From the NCBI GenBank assembly GCA_020226215.1, contig CM035234.1, positions 1,415,251 through 1,479,250 on the forward strand: DNA of 64,000 bases, read 5' to 3'. Below the pieces are notes generated by a model. It worked only from the letters and a program-made list of their open reading frames with translations. It did not search any database and was not told the origin of the DNA. The DNA is from Sindora glabra (Eukaryota > Streptophyta > Magnoliopsida > Fabales > Fabaceae). Position 1 is the stretch's first letter. Each line of letters opens with the position of its first letter. This document shows positions 49,878-62,170 of the stretch, in pieces. The position numbers and the translations under genes were made by a program.

Positions 49878-52296
49878 GTTATTCCCTTCCCTCTTCGGTG
49901 ACTGCAAAATCTAAACAGAATTATTACATTTTACTCGTATATACTTTTGTGTTTTTGCTTTTTACATCTCTAAGTGTTGACATTTATTTAAATGTATTTT
50001 TAACTGTTATTATTTTATCCCATTTATAATTTAACGGGAAACTCGTACTCATGAGTATTGCGCGGGGCTTCCCTTTTTCGAAACTTTAATGTAACACTGT
50101 TGAGAAGCAATTTTCTCTTAAAAATAACCCTAATTCCATTTGATTTTGGCAAATTATAGAAAAGGAAATCTACAATAGAGTTAGGCCTTTCTAAGGGTTA
50201 TAAATTGGCGTTGAGTGGACATCGGATTAAATTTAATTTTAAAGAAATAGAGACCGCAGGATGCACATGATTTTTTATTAAATTTAGAAATTAAGTGGGT
50301 GAAATATTAATAAAATCAATTGTAAAAAAAGTGTCAAAATCAAAGAGGGATAAAATGTATTTTTTTTCTTCTAAATAATATAATTTGCAAGAGAATGTAA
50401 AAGTGAGAATAAAAAATAAGATGAGGAAGAACTGTAACAATTTCATTTACTTGTCTCCCCTAAGTGTTACAAATCTTGAAAGTACAAAACTCGTATGTGT
50501 AAAATATTCTTGTAGGCTGCATACAATTTTTAATTTATAGTTCATGATTTATTTGAAAATTTTGATACTCTATTACAAAAATATTTGAAAATGTTGTGAT
50601 GCAATTTTTGTTACAAAGATGGGATCTTTTATATGCATGGTAACATGAGTTTATATAAAATTGTGATATTTTTGTGTAAAAATTGATACAATTTGAAATT
50701 AAAAAAAATGAAAAATGCTCTCAATCAAGTAAGCTTTACTGAAATGAAATGTGAAGGGAATAAAAGCAAATGGAATTAAATAATGCGAAGGCAAGGATCA
50801 CAAAGATGCTTGGTACCGCTCCTTGCGCAATAACTTGACGTCCTATCCAAGAATCCTTCGAATGATTTTAAAGTATACAAGGATCCCATTGAATTATGCT
50901 CAATCCGACCTCAGAAAGTCAACAACTATTATATTATATTATATTATATTATAAGCAATTGCATAAGAATATCTGTAAATTAATTATAATGAGAAAGTTC
51001 AATTACTAATAAAATTAAATTGTGAGAATTTAATTAAAAGAAATATGAACGAAAGAAATTACAAAGATGAAAATGTTTAAATTTACCTTAAAAAATCAAT
51101 TCATTTATAAATAAAATGAAATATGAAAATGCCAACCTTATGGCTGCTAACTTGTTCAATTAAAAACATTTATTATCTATCTGCTATCTATTATTTATAC
51201 TTTCGATTTTCATTATAGGGCGTCAGTCTTCATGTCACGTGATAATTTATGCCATGTCACTTTCTTTTTCTTATCGCTCAATGCCACATGCCATTTTCCT
51301 AGTCCATTTATATATATTTTTTCATTTTTATTAACTAACATGACAAATACTCTTCCTCTCCTTTAATTCTGAATTTTTTAAAGTGTAAAATATATTCTAA
51401 AAAATAAAATATTACGATCTCTGATAAAAAAAAATTAAAGAATTAAATAATTATAAATTTATAAATTATTTTTAATTAAATTTTATTTTTTATTAAAAAT
51501 TATAATATCTCACTTTAATTTTTAAAATATTTCTTCCATTTTAAAGGAATCCTATTCACTCTTTTTCAAATTTTCAAACCAAACTCCCAATTTCCCTATC
51601 CTTTTCTCTCTGTTCACACCCCTACCTCTAAGGTTGCTGCTGCTTCAATATGCCTTCAAAGCTTCTTTCTTTTTTTTAATTTTATGCAAGAGGTTTCAAT
51701 TCTCATAAAGAGCTAATTTTTTCTTATTTCTCTTATAAAATAAATGTTGGTTCTTTTCTATTTCCATTGGTTTTTACGTGTATTTATCGTTATTTCTATA
51801 TGTTTTACCCCTTCGGAGCAAATACTTCCCCATCCTAGATATAGGTAATTGATTAATTGCCGATGCGATTGATATATCTGTTACAAGAAAAATCATAATT
51901 AAAATGATGATGCAGTCGATTTTAATTGAATATGATACACACACACACACACCCATAATAAGAAAACACACACACACACACACATAATAAGAAAACTATC
52001 TGTGATCTTTATTTCATTTTTTTTAATTTATAATTTCCCCAAAATAATTTTTGTTTTCACTTATGTCGCTTAAATCAATAGGACATATACTTTATACTAA
52101 TTTGCTAGACAATGAGCTATACTTCAATTTACAGCTGTAAAAGTTATTTTGTAAACTAAAATTAATCACTTTAAATTTTTTTCATTTTCTTTTTTAATGA
52201 TTTTTAAGTATTGACTTTTCTTATATTAGATTAAATTTATGAAATTTTGAATTTGACATTTTATCTATTGGCTATACTTGTAAGATCTGCGTTTCT
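49878..52296. other. AT-rich intergenic sequence with simple repeats
   Basis: No gene. Contains a (TATTA)n tract at about 50928-50954 and two (CA)n tracts at about 51936-51985 separated by CCCATAATAAGAAAA. Otherwise unassigned. Confidence 0.4.
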
Positions 52297-52800
52297 GTCT
52301 TTATAGATTTCTATCATTCTTGCCACAGGTACAATCTTAAATTTTACTTTTGAATACGGATGGGATTAATTAGTATGTTATAAGAACTTTTTTATATTTT
52401 AGTTTCAAAATTTAGGTAATTAATGACTTAATAAAATTGATTGTAACATCTGTTATTCGGAGATTATTTATTATATATTTGATAAATGAATATGATAGAA
52501 AATAGTTACATATATTATAGTTGTTTGAGACTTGAATTTATTGTCTTTTCTGTGTTTATAGATTTCCCCCATTCTGGCCTCAGGTACAATCTTAAGTTTT
52601 GATTCTAAATACTGAACGGAGTATTTAGTATGATATAAAATATTTCTTATCTTTTTAGTTTTAAACTTTTAGTAAATAGTGAATTAATGGAGCTGGATCT
52701 AGCATCTTTTATTTAGAAATTATTCATTATATATTTGATAATTGAACATGGTAGAAAATAATTACATATCATAATTGTCTAATAACGGAATTTAATATTT
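52297..52800. repeat. Tandem duplication, two copies of about 253 bp
   Basis: Copies start at about 52297 and 52550 with CTGTNTTTATAGATTTC, and share CAGGTACAATCTTAA and TTATATATTTGATAA. Diverged, about 80% by eye. Confidence 0.8.
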
Positions 52801-52954
52801 TTTAAATATCTTTCAATAATGTCTATTAATTAGCATATTAAATTAAATATCTTTAAATTTTTTTACCTATTTTTATTACATATTTTTTATTTTAATTATA
52901 ATTATTACTGACCATTAATTTTACAAATACTTATATGTACTAATGTTGACCATC

Positions 52955-53610
52955 AATAAAATTACAAACATGCTAAATATCCCGATATTAAGAGTTGATT
53001 ACGAAGGATATTTCACAGAATGATATTTCACAGAATTGATTAAGTTAAGGATCATAGAGTAATAATAAATACAAAGCATTTAATAACAATAATAAAAAAA
53101 ATTCGAAATCACAAAACTTTATTGCATACCCATAATTATTATTTTTTATTCATCTATGACAAAATTATGAATTGATCGACGTTGATTAAAAAGGGCATTA
53201 TAATTATTATTTTTAAAATATTTTTTAATTCATGCCAAAGCAAAATATTTATGGATAATTATATTTTGCTTACTTGTAATTTTTCCTAATAACATTAAAA
53301 TTATTCATGTTTTTTTCAATGTTAAAATTTTATTATTGCATGTGAACAAATTTTAACATTAAAAATATTTTGAAAAAATTTATAATTATAATGCCTTTTT
53401 TAATCAATGTTGATCAATTTATAATTTTGTATAATAGTTATGTATCTAGAGTAAGGCTTTCTGATTCCCCTTTTTTTAATTATTGTTATTAAATGCTTTG
53501 TTTTCTTATTACGGTATGGTCGTTAACTTAATCAATTTTGTGAAATGCCTTTTGGAGCTTAAAATCGACTTTTAATGTCGGGAAATCTAGCATAATTGAT
53601 AAATTTATTG
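52955..53610. repeat. Large imperfect foldback, arms of about 250 bp
   Basis: The left arm (about 52955-53228) and right arm (about 53362-53610) are inverted copies. Examples on the left: CATGCTAAATATCCCGATATT, ATTGATTAAGTTAA, CAAAGCATTTAATAACAATA and GTTGATTAAAAAGGGCAT; each has a matching inverted phrase on the right. The loop is about 130 bp. No coding sequence; probably a foldback MITE. Confidence 0.85.
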
Positions 53611-55487
53611 CTAATCATTTAATTTCACAATTATAATTATTATTGGTCATTAATATTGCCCAGTTTCTTTTATATTTAAATATTACTCCCTTCATATATT
53701 TTTATTTTTTATTTATTGCTCAAAATTATTTCATAAAGTCTAAGAAAAGTTAGTGTATTGTATTTAATTTTACTTTACTGTTCAATACTAACTTTACTCT
53801 AATAATCAAATTTTATTATTCAAGATGGTTAAGAGCGGAGGGAAAAATATGACGAAATAAATTATTAAATTTTTTTATGATAAATGTATAAAGTAATTAA
53901 ATATTTATTAAAGATAAAGAAAGATAGAATTGAAAAGAAATAATCAATATTTCATTAAATTTCTAAAATACTAAATAAAAATGAACAAATAATTTCTTCC
54001 AAAAATAATAGATAAAAAGAGACAAAGAGAATATGTTCTAAGTAGTTTTCTATTTATTAGTTTTACATCTTTTGCATAGATAAAATTTCTTATGTGAAGC
54101 ACATAAGGTTCTCATTCAAATTTAAGCTATGAGTATCAATTGTTTTGTTACAATTACAACATTAATAATTATTATAATTATTAAACTAAAGTTATTAATA
54201 GTTAACAAAATAATTAATACACATGTTATAATTTAAATAAAGAATTTTATGACAATCACGTAAAATTTTTTATCTAAAATTTGTATTTAATGATTTAATG
54301 GAGTTGACTTTGACATTTTTTATTAAAAAATTACTTTTCATAATTTTGACAAACAAAAAGAATAGTAATTAGTTATACATCAAATTGTTGAGACAAGCTT
54401 TTAGTATTTTTTATTCAAATACCATTCTACAATAATCATATTAACACATTAATTTAAACATCTTACATTTTTTATTTATTTTTATTGTACATTTTTAAAT
54501 TTCAATTATAATTATTGTTCATCTATAATTCTGGATGAAGTAGTCATGGTATTGAGTGTGAGTTAAAAATTTAATTGTTCATTAATACAGTTATAAAATA
54601 TGGCCTTATTATTGACTGACGATGCCGTAAATATGCCTACAATATTCCATTTTTTCTCTACAAAAAGAGTTGATTTGACCTTATGAACAAAAATTAGTCA
54701 TTTATTTTTCGAATTTTGAATTGAGAGTGTTCAATTTCTTTCATGCCTTTATTCTTTTCGTACATTTTTACCAACCATCTTTCATAATTTAATTTTTTTG
54801 AATTTTATAAAATGCGTATTATTAGTTTAGTTATTCAATTAAAGTGAAGAAACAACCAGTCTAAAGCATAAATTTATAGAAAAGATTTGGTTAAAAAGTT
54901 TAAATTTGTTCTATTATTAATGTAAAATATATGATAATAAATAGGTGGATAATAATATAAAATTACTTTATGTTGGCAGTAATATAAATTAAATTCTTGT
55001 TAGAAAATGTATAATGTTTAATTTAATCTTTTGCGTTTTTTATATTGTTAGTTTAGTTGATGTGTTAAAAAAATTGTTATGTATGACATAATTAAATTGG
55101 GAAATTGAATGGGACAAAAATGAGTTTAAAAGTTATTGTCTAATTAAAATTTAACATTTTTTATTTCTTTTCTTCTGCTCATTAACACGAATTACTGATT
55201 AATTTTATTTGTCAAAGATTGCACAATGAAAGTTTTCTTCTAAAAATTTATTTTATATATAGTTTAAATTTAATATACTATTATATAAAATACTTGATAT
55301 GATCAATGAATAAAAAAATATGTTATTAAAAATTAATAATAATTAGGAATTTTTAACAATAGTAAAAGAATTTTATTTATTTACAAAAAATATTTTTTTT
55401 AATAATTTTTTATTAATGTGACAATACGTTCTTATTTTTTTGTTTAGAGTAATCATAAAATCTAATTATAATATAAATTAATATTAA

Positions 55488-55518
<31 letters not shown>

Positions 55519-56869
55519 TTATCTTAGTTGTGATATTTCTTACCTTTTATTATTACAAGTGCTATTTTTATAATTTACCACATGTCAAGTTGTCATTTTT
55601 TAATGAAAAGTTAATTTTTTAGATTTTTTCACTTAAAAAATAAATTATGAAATAAGAAAATAATTTCCTTATATTTATTAGTCACTAATAATAAGTAATA
55701 CATGTAAAACTACTTATTGTTTCTTTCATTTATTCTCTCAATATTAAATTAACTTTCAATAAAAATTTAAATTTAAATCTTTATTTATAACTAGAATTCA
55801 CAACTATTTATTTATTTCTCATAAAAAAAATTTCAAATTATATTTATATTTCATTTTTTCTCTCCAACTTTGGTCATTTTAAAGTCATTATTTTATCTGA
55901 TATGAGAGTTTTCTTCTTTATTTTCAATATCTATAAGTATTCTCTCTCATTACTTTCAACCTTTGGCAATTACTTGAACCAAGACACTTATCATATAAAT
56001 TTCTTTTTATGATTTCTTTTACTTTTTTATACTATTATTATTAAAGTTTAATGGTTCTTTTTTTTATGGGTATTTTATTTCATTGGATTTTTGTTTTTCA
56101 TGAAAAAATTTTGTAACTTAATCAATTCTTATTCGCTTGATGGATTTTTTATATATAAAATTACAAAAGCATATACTTTTTATATAGTTTATATATTTTA
56201 TTTCATTATGTAAATTTTTTTACTATTTCATTCAAGTGAATGAAAATTATGGAATGAACGGAGCTTTCATGTGAACATATAAATTATCAATTATAAAATT
56301 TTTAAATTTACAATTGATAATATATATTTATAAGTCATTTTTTATTACCTTAGAGTCGTATAAAAACATTGAGATGAACAAATATAACCATTTCTACTTT
56401 AATATTTGCAATTGGCAATATATATATGTATACATCATTTTTTATTATCTTAAATTTAAATAAAAATATTAAGATTAACAAACATAATATTTTTTATTTT
56501 GAAATTTAAATTTTATTTTATATTTATCTTCATTTGATTTTATTGTAAAAAAATATTTTTTATCTTCATTTGATTTGATTAGAAATTTTTTTATGCTTAT
56601 GCTCATCTTATTTTACATTTAATTTAAAATTTGTAAACTTTTATCTATAATGCATTTTTTCTTTATTTTCATTTAATAAAATCACTTTTTACTTCTATAA
56701 ACTAATGAACTATTCCATTTGCACCTATCTATCAAACAATATCTATCACTAAATACATTAATTATTCATTTTCATTTGGTAAATTCTTATTATAATAATT
56801 GTAAATTATTTTTTTATTTTATAATCTAATTAATTATTTTTTATTATTAGTTCTTAAATAATTATATTT
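53611..56869. other. Very AT-rich intergenic sequence
   Basis: No gene seen. An (AT)n tract lies at about 55484-55519. Confidence 0.45.
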
Positions 56870-57393
56870 TTTCTCTCACTTTTTTCTCCTTTACTTTCTT
56901 AATATATTTTTTAAAAATTTTAACTAAGAGGTAGATCAATTCTTCTTCTAATGATTCGTTATCTATTGCACACTTTTTATATATTTACTATTTTATATTT
57001 TTTATTACATTCTAAGAAAGGAACTTTATTATAATGTAACTTTAGAAAATATTAAATATGAGTCAGTTGTTAGTATATTTTTTTCTCTTTTCGATTAAAA
57101 GTTATTTATTTACTATTATTTCTCTCACCTTTTTTTTATTTAGAAAATAATTCTATTATTTCTCTCACCTTTTTTTCTCCTTTATGTGCTTAATATATAT
57201 TTTTTTAAATTTCGATTAAGGGGTAAATCAATTCTTTTTCTAATGATTTGTTACCCACTGCACATTTTTTATTTATTTACTATTTTATATTTTTGATTTC
57301 ATTCTAAGAAAGCAACTTTATTATAATGCAACTTTTAGAAAATATTAAATATGAATCAATTGTTTAGTATATTTCAATTAAAAGTTATTTCTT
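56870..57393. repeat. Tandem duplication, two copies of about 240 bp
   Basis: Copy 1 is about 56870-57117 and copy 2 about 57160-57393, sharing TCTCTCACYTTTTTTCTCC, ACTTTATTATAATG and AAAATATTAAATATGARTC. Confidence 0.75.
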
Positions 57394-57479
57394 TCTTCAA
57401 TGTGAATTAAAAATAATATAAAATATTTGATATTAAAATATTAAATTTTAGTTAATATATATGTCATAATTTATGAATT

Positions 57480-58248
57480 TTAATTTATTACTTTAAAAAA
57501 TTTATTTTATATTGTAACATGATAAATAAAAAATATATTATCATTAAAAATTATTTTTATCATAAATTATGTTATTAAATATTAATATTCATGATAATAA
57601 TTATCTTAGTAATTATAATATTTAATTAATATAATATTTGAATTCAAAATTAATTTTTTGGTAAAATAAAATTAAAATTAATTATCTACTTGAATATTAA
57701 GCAAAATGAATGGAGAGATAACTTTTCCCCTCCCTTAATATTTTTTCAAATTCTTGTTAGATACCTTCTCTTTTAAATATCTTAAAAATGGAGAAATTAT
57801 TTTTTTTAAGTTGTTGGTTATATGTTAATGAATTTTTTATCTAATTAATTTTATAATTAATTAATATATAATTATAATATCATATTATTAAAATAAATAT
57901 TTGTTCATATTATGAAATTTCTACTTTCAAAATTGTCTTATGTTATAACATGGCAAATAAAAAATATATCATCATTACAAAAAAATTTATATTAAATTAT
58001 TTTATTAAATATTAATATTGATGAAAATAATTATATTAAAAATAATATCTAATTAATATAACATTTAAATTTATAATCAATTATTTACATAAATGTTGAA
58101 TAAAATTAGTAAAAAAAATAACTTTTTTCTTAAAGTTATTAGCTATATATTAAATAAAATTTCATCTAATCCTCTGTATAAATGTTAATATATAATTATA
58201 ATATTATATTATTGAAATAGATATTTATTCTTGCAACGCATGAGCTAG
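57480..58248 (+). mobile_element. Tandemly repeated AT-rich sequence ending in a Helitron-like 3' terminus
   Basis: Two diverged copies (about 57480-57900 and 57910-58230) share AAATAAAAAATATATYATCAT and TTAATATATAATTATAATAT. The second ends TTGCAACGCATGAG then CTAG (58245-58248) followed by T, like a plant Helitron end (short GC hairpin, CTRR, host T). The 5' TC end was not found. Confidence 0.4.
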
Positions 58249-58566
58249 TTAAATATATAAGTTGATAAAGTTTTTACAAATGGATGATTGCTTTTTTAAA
58301 AAATTTTCAACGAACACAAAATAAATTATATATTTTATTTTAAAGTAATATTTATACAATTATTTAATAAAAAAATTATTTTTAAAATTAATTATAATTT
58401 AAGATTAATATATGTGGTTGAATTTGTTTTACTTAAAAAAATCAATCACGTATCTAAGAATGTTATATCATGATAGTTTATTTCAAATAAATATTTAAAA
58501 AATTACTTAAAATTAATGATAAATTGCATAATTATTTTTACTCATGGAATAAATATCTTATCCGAT
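58249..58566. other. AT-rich spacer upstream of gene D
   Basis: No coding sequence seen. Confidence 0.4.
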
Positions 58567-58573
58567 TATAAAA
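58567..58573 (+). promoter_or_regulatory. TATA box candidate of KIX gene D
   Basis: TATAAAA lies 109 bp upstream of the ATG, followed by a CT-rich leader (CCTCTCTCTCTCAGTC). Confidence 0.6.
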
Positions 58574-58675
58574 GCTCTACGTCTCTAGTAGCTCTGAAGG
58601 TTAATTTATTGACCTCTCTCTCTCAGTCTTCAACCTCAATTGACTTTTGATGATAGGCACAATTGAGAAATCATT

Positions 58676-59602
58676 ATGGATGATTCAGTTGATTGGAGAG
58701 ATCAATTGCTGCCTGAGGATCGTCAGGAAGTTTTAGAACTTGTGTAAGGTTTCCAAACTTTTTATTGTATTACTGAACTCTGATAGTTAGACTTTTGCTA
58801 CTGTATTAGCATTTATTGGAGAATGTTTGAGGCATGTCAGAAGGGAAAAAAAACATAAAAAAAAATTGTACATTCGAAATGATTTGTTTGCCATATAAAT
58901 TTATTTGTACCCTGGAGATCAGAGAAAGAGAGATGGTAAGATATTCATCTATTCACTCTAAGAGGCCCATTATTATAACCCCATGTATTTCTAGAGGAGA
59001 GAACTGAGCTTTCAGTGAGTTACTTCTCTAGTTGCCTGTTGATTTTTGTTTCTTTTCTTTTCTCTTTGAATCCTTAAGACAAAAATTATTTCAAAGATTT
59101 CGTTTTTCATTTCTAATCAAAATATGTGTTATGTGTATTACTTCTAGAAGACTTAGAGGTTCTGGATTTTTACTGGATGATCATGTTTTGTGTTTGCAAA
59201 TTGTGCATTGTCATTATCATATTGGTAAGTTGTCGTAAAACTGGCCGTTTCATTTTGTAGAATGAGGACATTGAAGAGATATGATCCCAATGCTGATGAA
59301 GACAGACTGCTCGAACTACAAAAATTTGCTCAAAGATTTGAGGAGACAGCTTATGCTACTGCCACAAGCCAGGTATATCGTAAATATAAAATCTCACAAT
59401 TGTCATAATTAATATGGTTAGCCGTGCAAAAAAGACAACAAAAAAGGTTGAGAATATAATGTTGTAAACCTATTTTTCTCTCCAACGTCACAAATTGAAC
59501 TGTTGCTAATTTTTTTATATTTCCCGATTGCAGTCTCATTACAGAGAGAAGATATCATCGAAAATGCTTTCATTGGAGAGGAAGGCCCAGAATGTTATGT
59601 AA
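58676..59602 (+). CDS. KIX gene D: intact single-KIX protein of 82 residues
   Basis: Three exons with consistent phase and GT/AG borders: 58676-58743, 59261-59372, 59534-59602. The product is almost exactly one KIX domain: MDDSVDWRDQLLPEDRQEVL, then EDRLLELQKFAQRFEETAYA, then SHYREKISSKMLSLERKAQN, ending VM and TAA. Exon 2 is 112 nt, as in every other KIX unit here. Family knowledge: the KIX domain of MED15 binds activation domains. Unlike genes A and B there is no middle region, no Gln-rich region and no basic tail; the sequence after the stop is AT-rich noise. With a TATA box, an open frame and intact splice sites it looks expressible. By inference it could occupy KIX ligands without recruiting Mediator. 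Short MED15-like neighbours of MED15a exist in Arabidopsis (from memory At1g15770 and At1g15790), so such genes may not be unique. Confidence 0.82.
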
Positions 59603-60059
59603 ACCTTGAAATAATATTTAAAATTTTATTATTTTAAATGCGAATATTTCAAATTTTAATCGGACAAACATTATTGTAATTCCATTAAATAAAAATGTTA
59701 TTGAAATATTTATATATATAATTATTTATTAAAAATATAAAATTTAAGAGTATAGAATTTATGAAACATATGTATTAATCGTGGTGGATGATTTTTATTC
59801 ATAAATTTATAAATTATTAAAAATATTTTAAAAATTTAAAATATGATGAATTAAGATGTAAAAATAAATAAATAAATTAAATTATCTTTTAATATTTATA
59901 AATTATTAAAATATTTTGAATGAAATTGAGTTTTTTTTTAATATGAATGGGAAAAGAGTTTCATCAAAATAATTTTTTTTAAAGAATATAAAGTTAGGAT
60001 GAGTCTAAATGCGAAATAGAGGGGTGGAGATTGAATTAGGATTGCGGTTTGTAGGGCAC
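59603..60059. other. AT-rich 3' flank of gene D
   Basis: No coding sequence seen; similarity to the other KIX genes stops at the stop codon. Confidence 0.45.
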
Positions 60060-60062
60060 TAA

Positions 60063-61579
60063 TACTTTGTTTGGTTGGGGTGAAAAGTGAGGAGAAAAGA
60101 AAATTAAGGTAGAAAAGTGAGGAGAATTGACAATTTTTTCCTGTTTGGATGCTGGAGAAATTGGGAGAGAAGAGAAAAAAAAAGTATACAGTCAAGCGGG
60201 CCCTACATGCTTTTTTTCTCCTTAGCGAGCGGGAGAAATGAGAAGAAAATTTGGAAAAGTTTGCTTGAGCTGAAGATAGAGGAGTGCTGCGTGGAGGAAG
60301 GAGGAGTTGCTGTCGTCTTCAAGGTTTTAGCTGTGGGAGGTCAAAGGACGTGCTTTCGCCGGCATCGTCGTCAAAAGGTGAGAGCGCTAACTGTGGTTCC
60401 CTAGTTTTTTTCTCCCGCTGTCTGTGTCTACTGTTTCTTCTCCATGTCTGTCTTTGGCGGGTTGGTGTGGTGGACCGATTTGGTGGAGTTTCTTGTTGAT
60501 TGCTGCTCGGTTGCCGGCCGGGGAAGCTTTTGGTTGGTCAATTTGCAGCTAAAAATGGAGGACGGTGCAGGGGCTACCGAGTTCTGGCTGACCTACAACA
60601 CCGAGTTGGGTATGGAACCAATCCAGGTTTTCTAGCCCGACCCGATTTAACTGGGTCAACTAGACTCGATTTCCTTTTTTTTTTTTTAAAAAAAATATAT
60701 TTATAAAATTATTTTTAAAAAATAATAATATTTGTATTTTACATTAATTATTTGATTATCCTTAGGTTATTTAAATTTGGATGATTATGATAAAAATATG
60801 TAAGTTTGAAGATTATGATTCTATTTGGGAAAAAATAAAGTATATTAGAAAAAAAAATAGTAAAGAACTAGTTATGAATTATCTGATTCATTTGAACAAA
60901 ATATATGTGAATTGTTTGAAAGTTTGAAGATGAAGTTTGCTATATAAGGGTATTGTTTATTTCAGTGGAAAAATTACCCTAATTCCTTGAACTATACAAT
61001 TAGGGGACACAATGTTCAGTACTAGTGAGGATAGCTAATGGTGCAATATCATTCTTATTAATTTACATTTTGATATTATTAATTGAGTAATTATATTTTT
61101 TTTATTGTTAATATGTTGTTAATTATTAATAGGGATCTGTATATTTTTCCCATAAACATGCACAGTTGATGATGATTGTTAGATTTATACAATTTATAAG
61201 AGATCTTATTTTGAATTGATAATATTTAGCAAAAGGAGGAGAAAATTTTTTTTTTTTTATTTCATGTGACAATGAGTTTATTCAATTTAACGTTATGTAC
61301 ATTTTTTTAATTTTTTAATAAATAAATTTGTAAATATCAACCAAAGATTGCTGGCTTAGAATTATAATTAATAAATTATTTTAATTATAATTAACTTATT
61401 ATTTAAAATTTGAATGATGTTTTAGTATAATAAATATTCTTGTATCAATTTCATATCATTTCAAATAAAATTAATTTATTTTATATATTTTTTCTCTCTT
61501 ATTTTCTCCTCTATTTAAACATACCTAATTTTTCCTACATTTTCGTTTCTCCTCTATTTCTTTTACAATCAAACAATCC
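60063..61579. mobile_element. TIR element with GC-rich interior (1.5 kb)
   Basis: Imperfect inverted ends of about 115 bp: left TTTGTTTGGTTG ... GAGGAGAAAAGAAAA; right, on the other strand, TTGTTTGATTG ... GAGGAGAAACGAAAA. TAA flanks both sides (60060-60062, 61580-61582), as for PIF/Harbinger elements. The interior at 60280-60660 is strikingly GC-rich and has several short overlapping ORFs on the plus strand without recognisable motifs; it ends with CCCGACCCGATTTAACTGGG. No transposase. Confidence 0.6.
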
Positions 61580-61582
61580 TAA

Positions 61583-62170
61583 AAAAAAATAAATTCTATC
61601 ATATTTTCTTCTCACCTATTTCCTTCTTTCCTATTTTTTCTCCCTCAATTTCTCCTTGAATCATTACTCGAAGCTGCTTTTTTGTTTTCTCTTCTCTACC
61701 TTCCTTCTTTCCGGGCACACTCCCCCTTTTCTTCTCTCTCCTTTCTTTCTCCTCCTCGGCGACCCCCTCCTCATTGGTCCCTTCTTTCGGGCCGCATCCC
61801 TGTTGTCGAGTAGTGCTCTCCTTACAGCGTTGGTCGCCATTGCTTGATGACGAACGAGCTGTAAGCTCACAGCTTGATCCAACCAAGGAGTTGGGTGGAT
61901 TGGCCAGCAGCCGCTGTCACCCGAGCTTCCTCCTAGTGTCACCGCAGTTGTTGATCATCCTTTCTGGCTAAGCGGCCATCAGTAAGCATGAAATGAACCG
62001 CGTTTCATGGCGGGAAGAAGCAGCTAGGGGCCATCATCTTCCCCTCTGATTCTCCAGCAAGCCTCCACGATTTCCAGCGCTGGCAAGGCACCGACAGCCT
62101 CCTTGGATAAGAGTGAACTACTTTCGACAGTGAAACTTTTATCTCGAAGATTTGTCCGAAAAAAACCCAT
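61583..62170. other. GC-rich island of unknown origin
   Basis: 61640-62110 is far richer in GC than its surroundings. ORFs of 60-95 residues occur on both strands, but they are low-complexity (Lys/Glu/Arg-rich or Ser/Leu-rich) and match no family I know. It may be a leader or LTR-like part of a retroelement running into the sequence to the right. Confidence 0.35.

Noticed and set aside
60117..60706. Plus-strand ORFs in the 60 kb element
   Set aside because: Several frames overlap, none has a domain, and all lie inside a TIR element.
61599..61971. Overlapping ORFs of 63-95 residues on both strands
   Set aside because: Compositionally biased, overlapping each other on opposite strands, and unlike any family. 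They follow from the lack of AT-rich stop codons in a GC-rich island.
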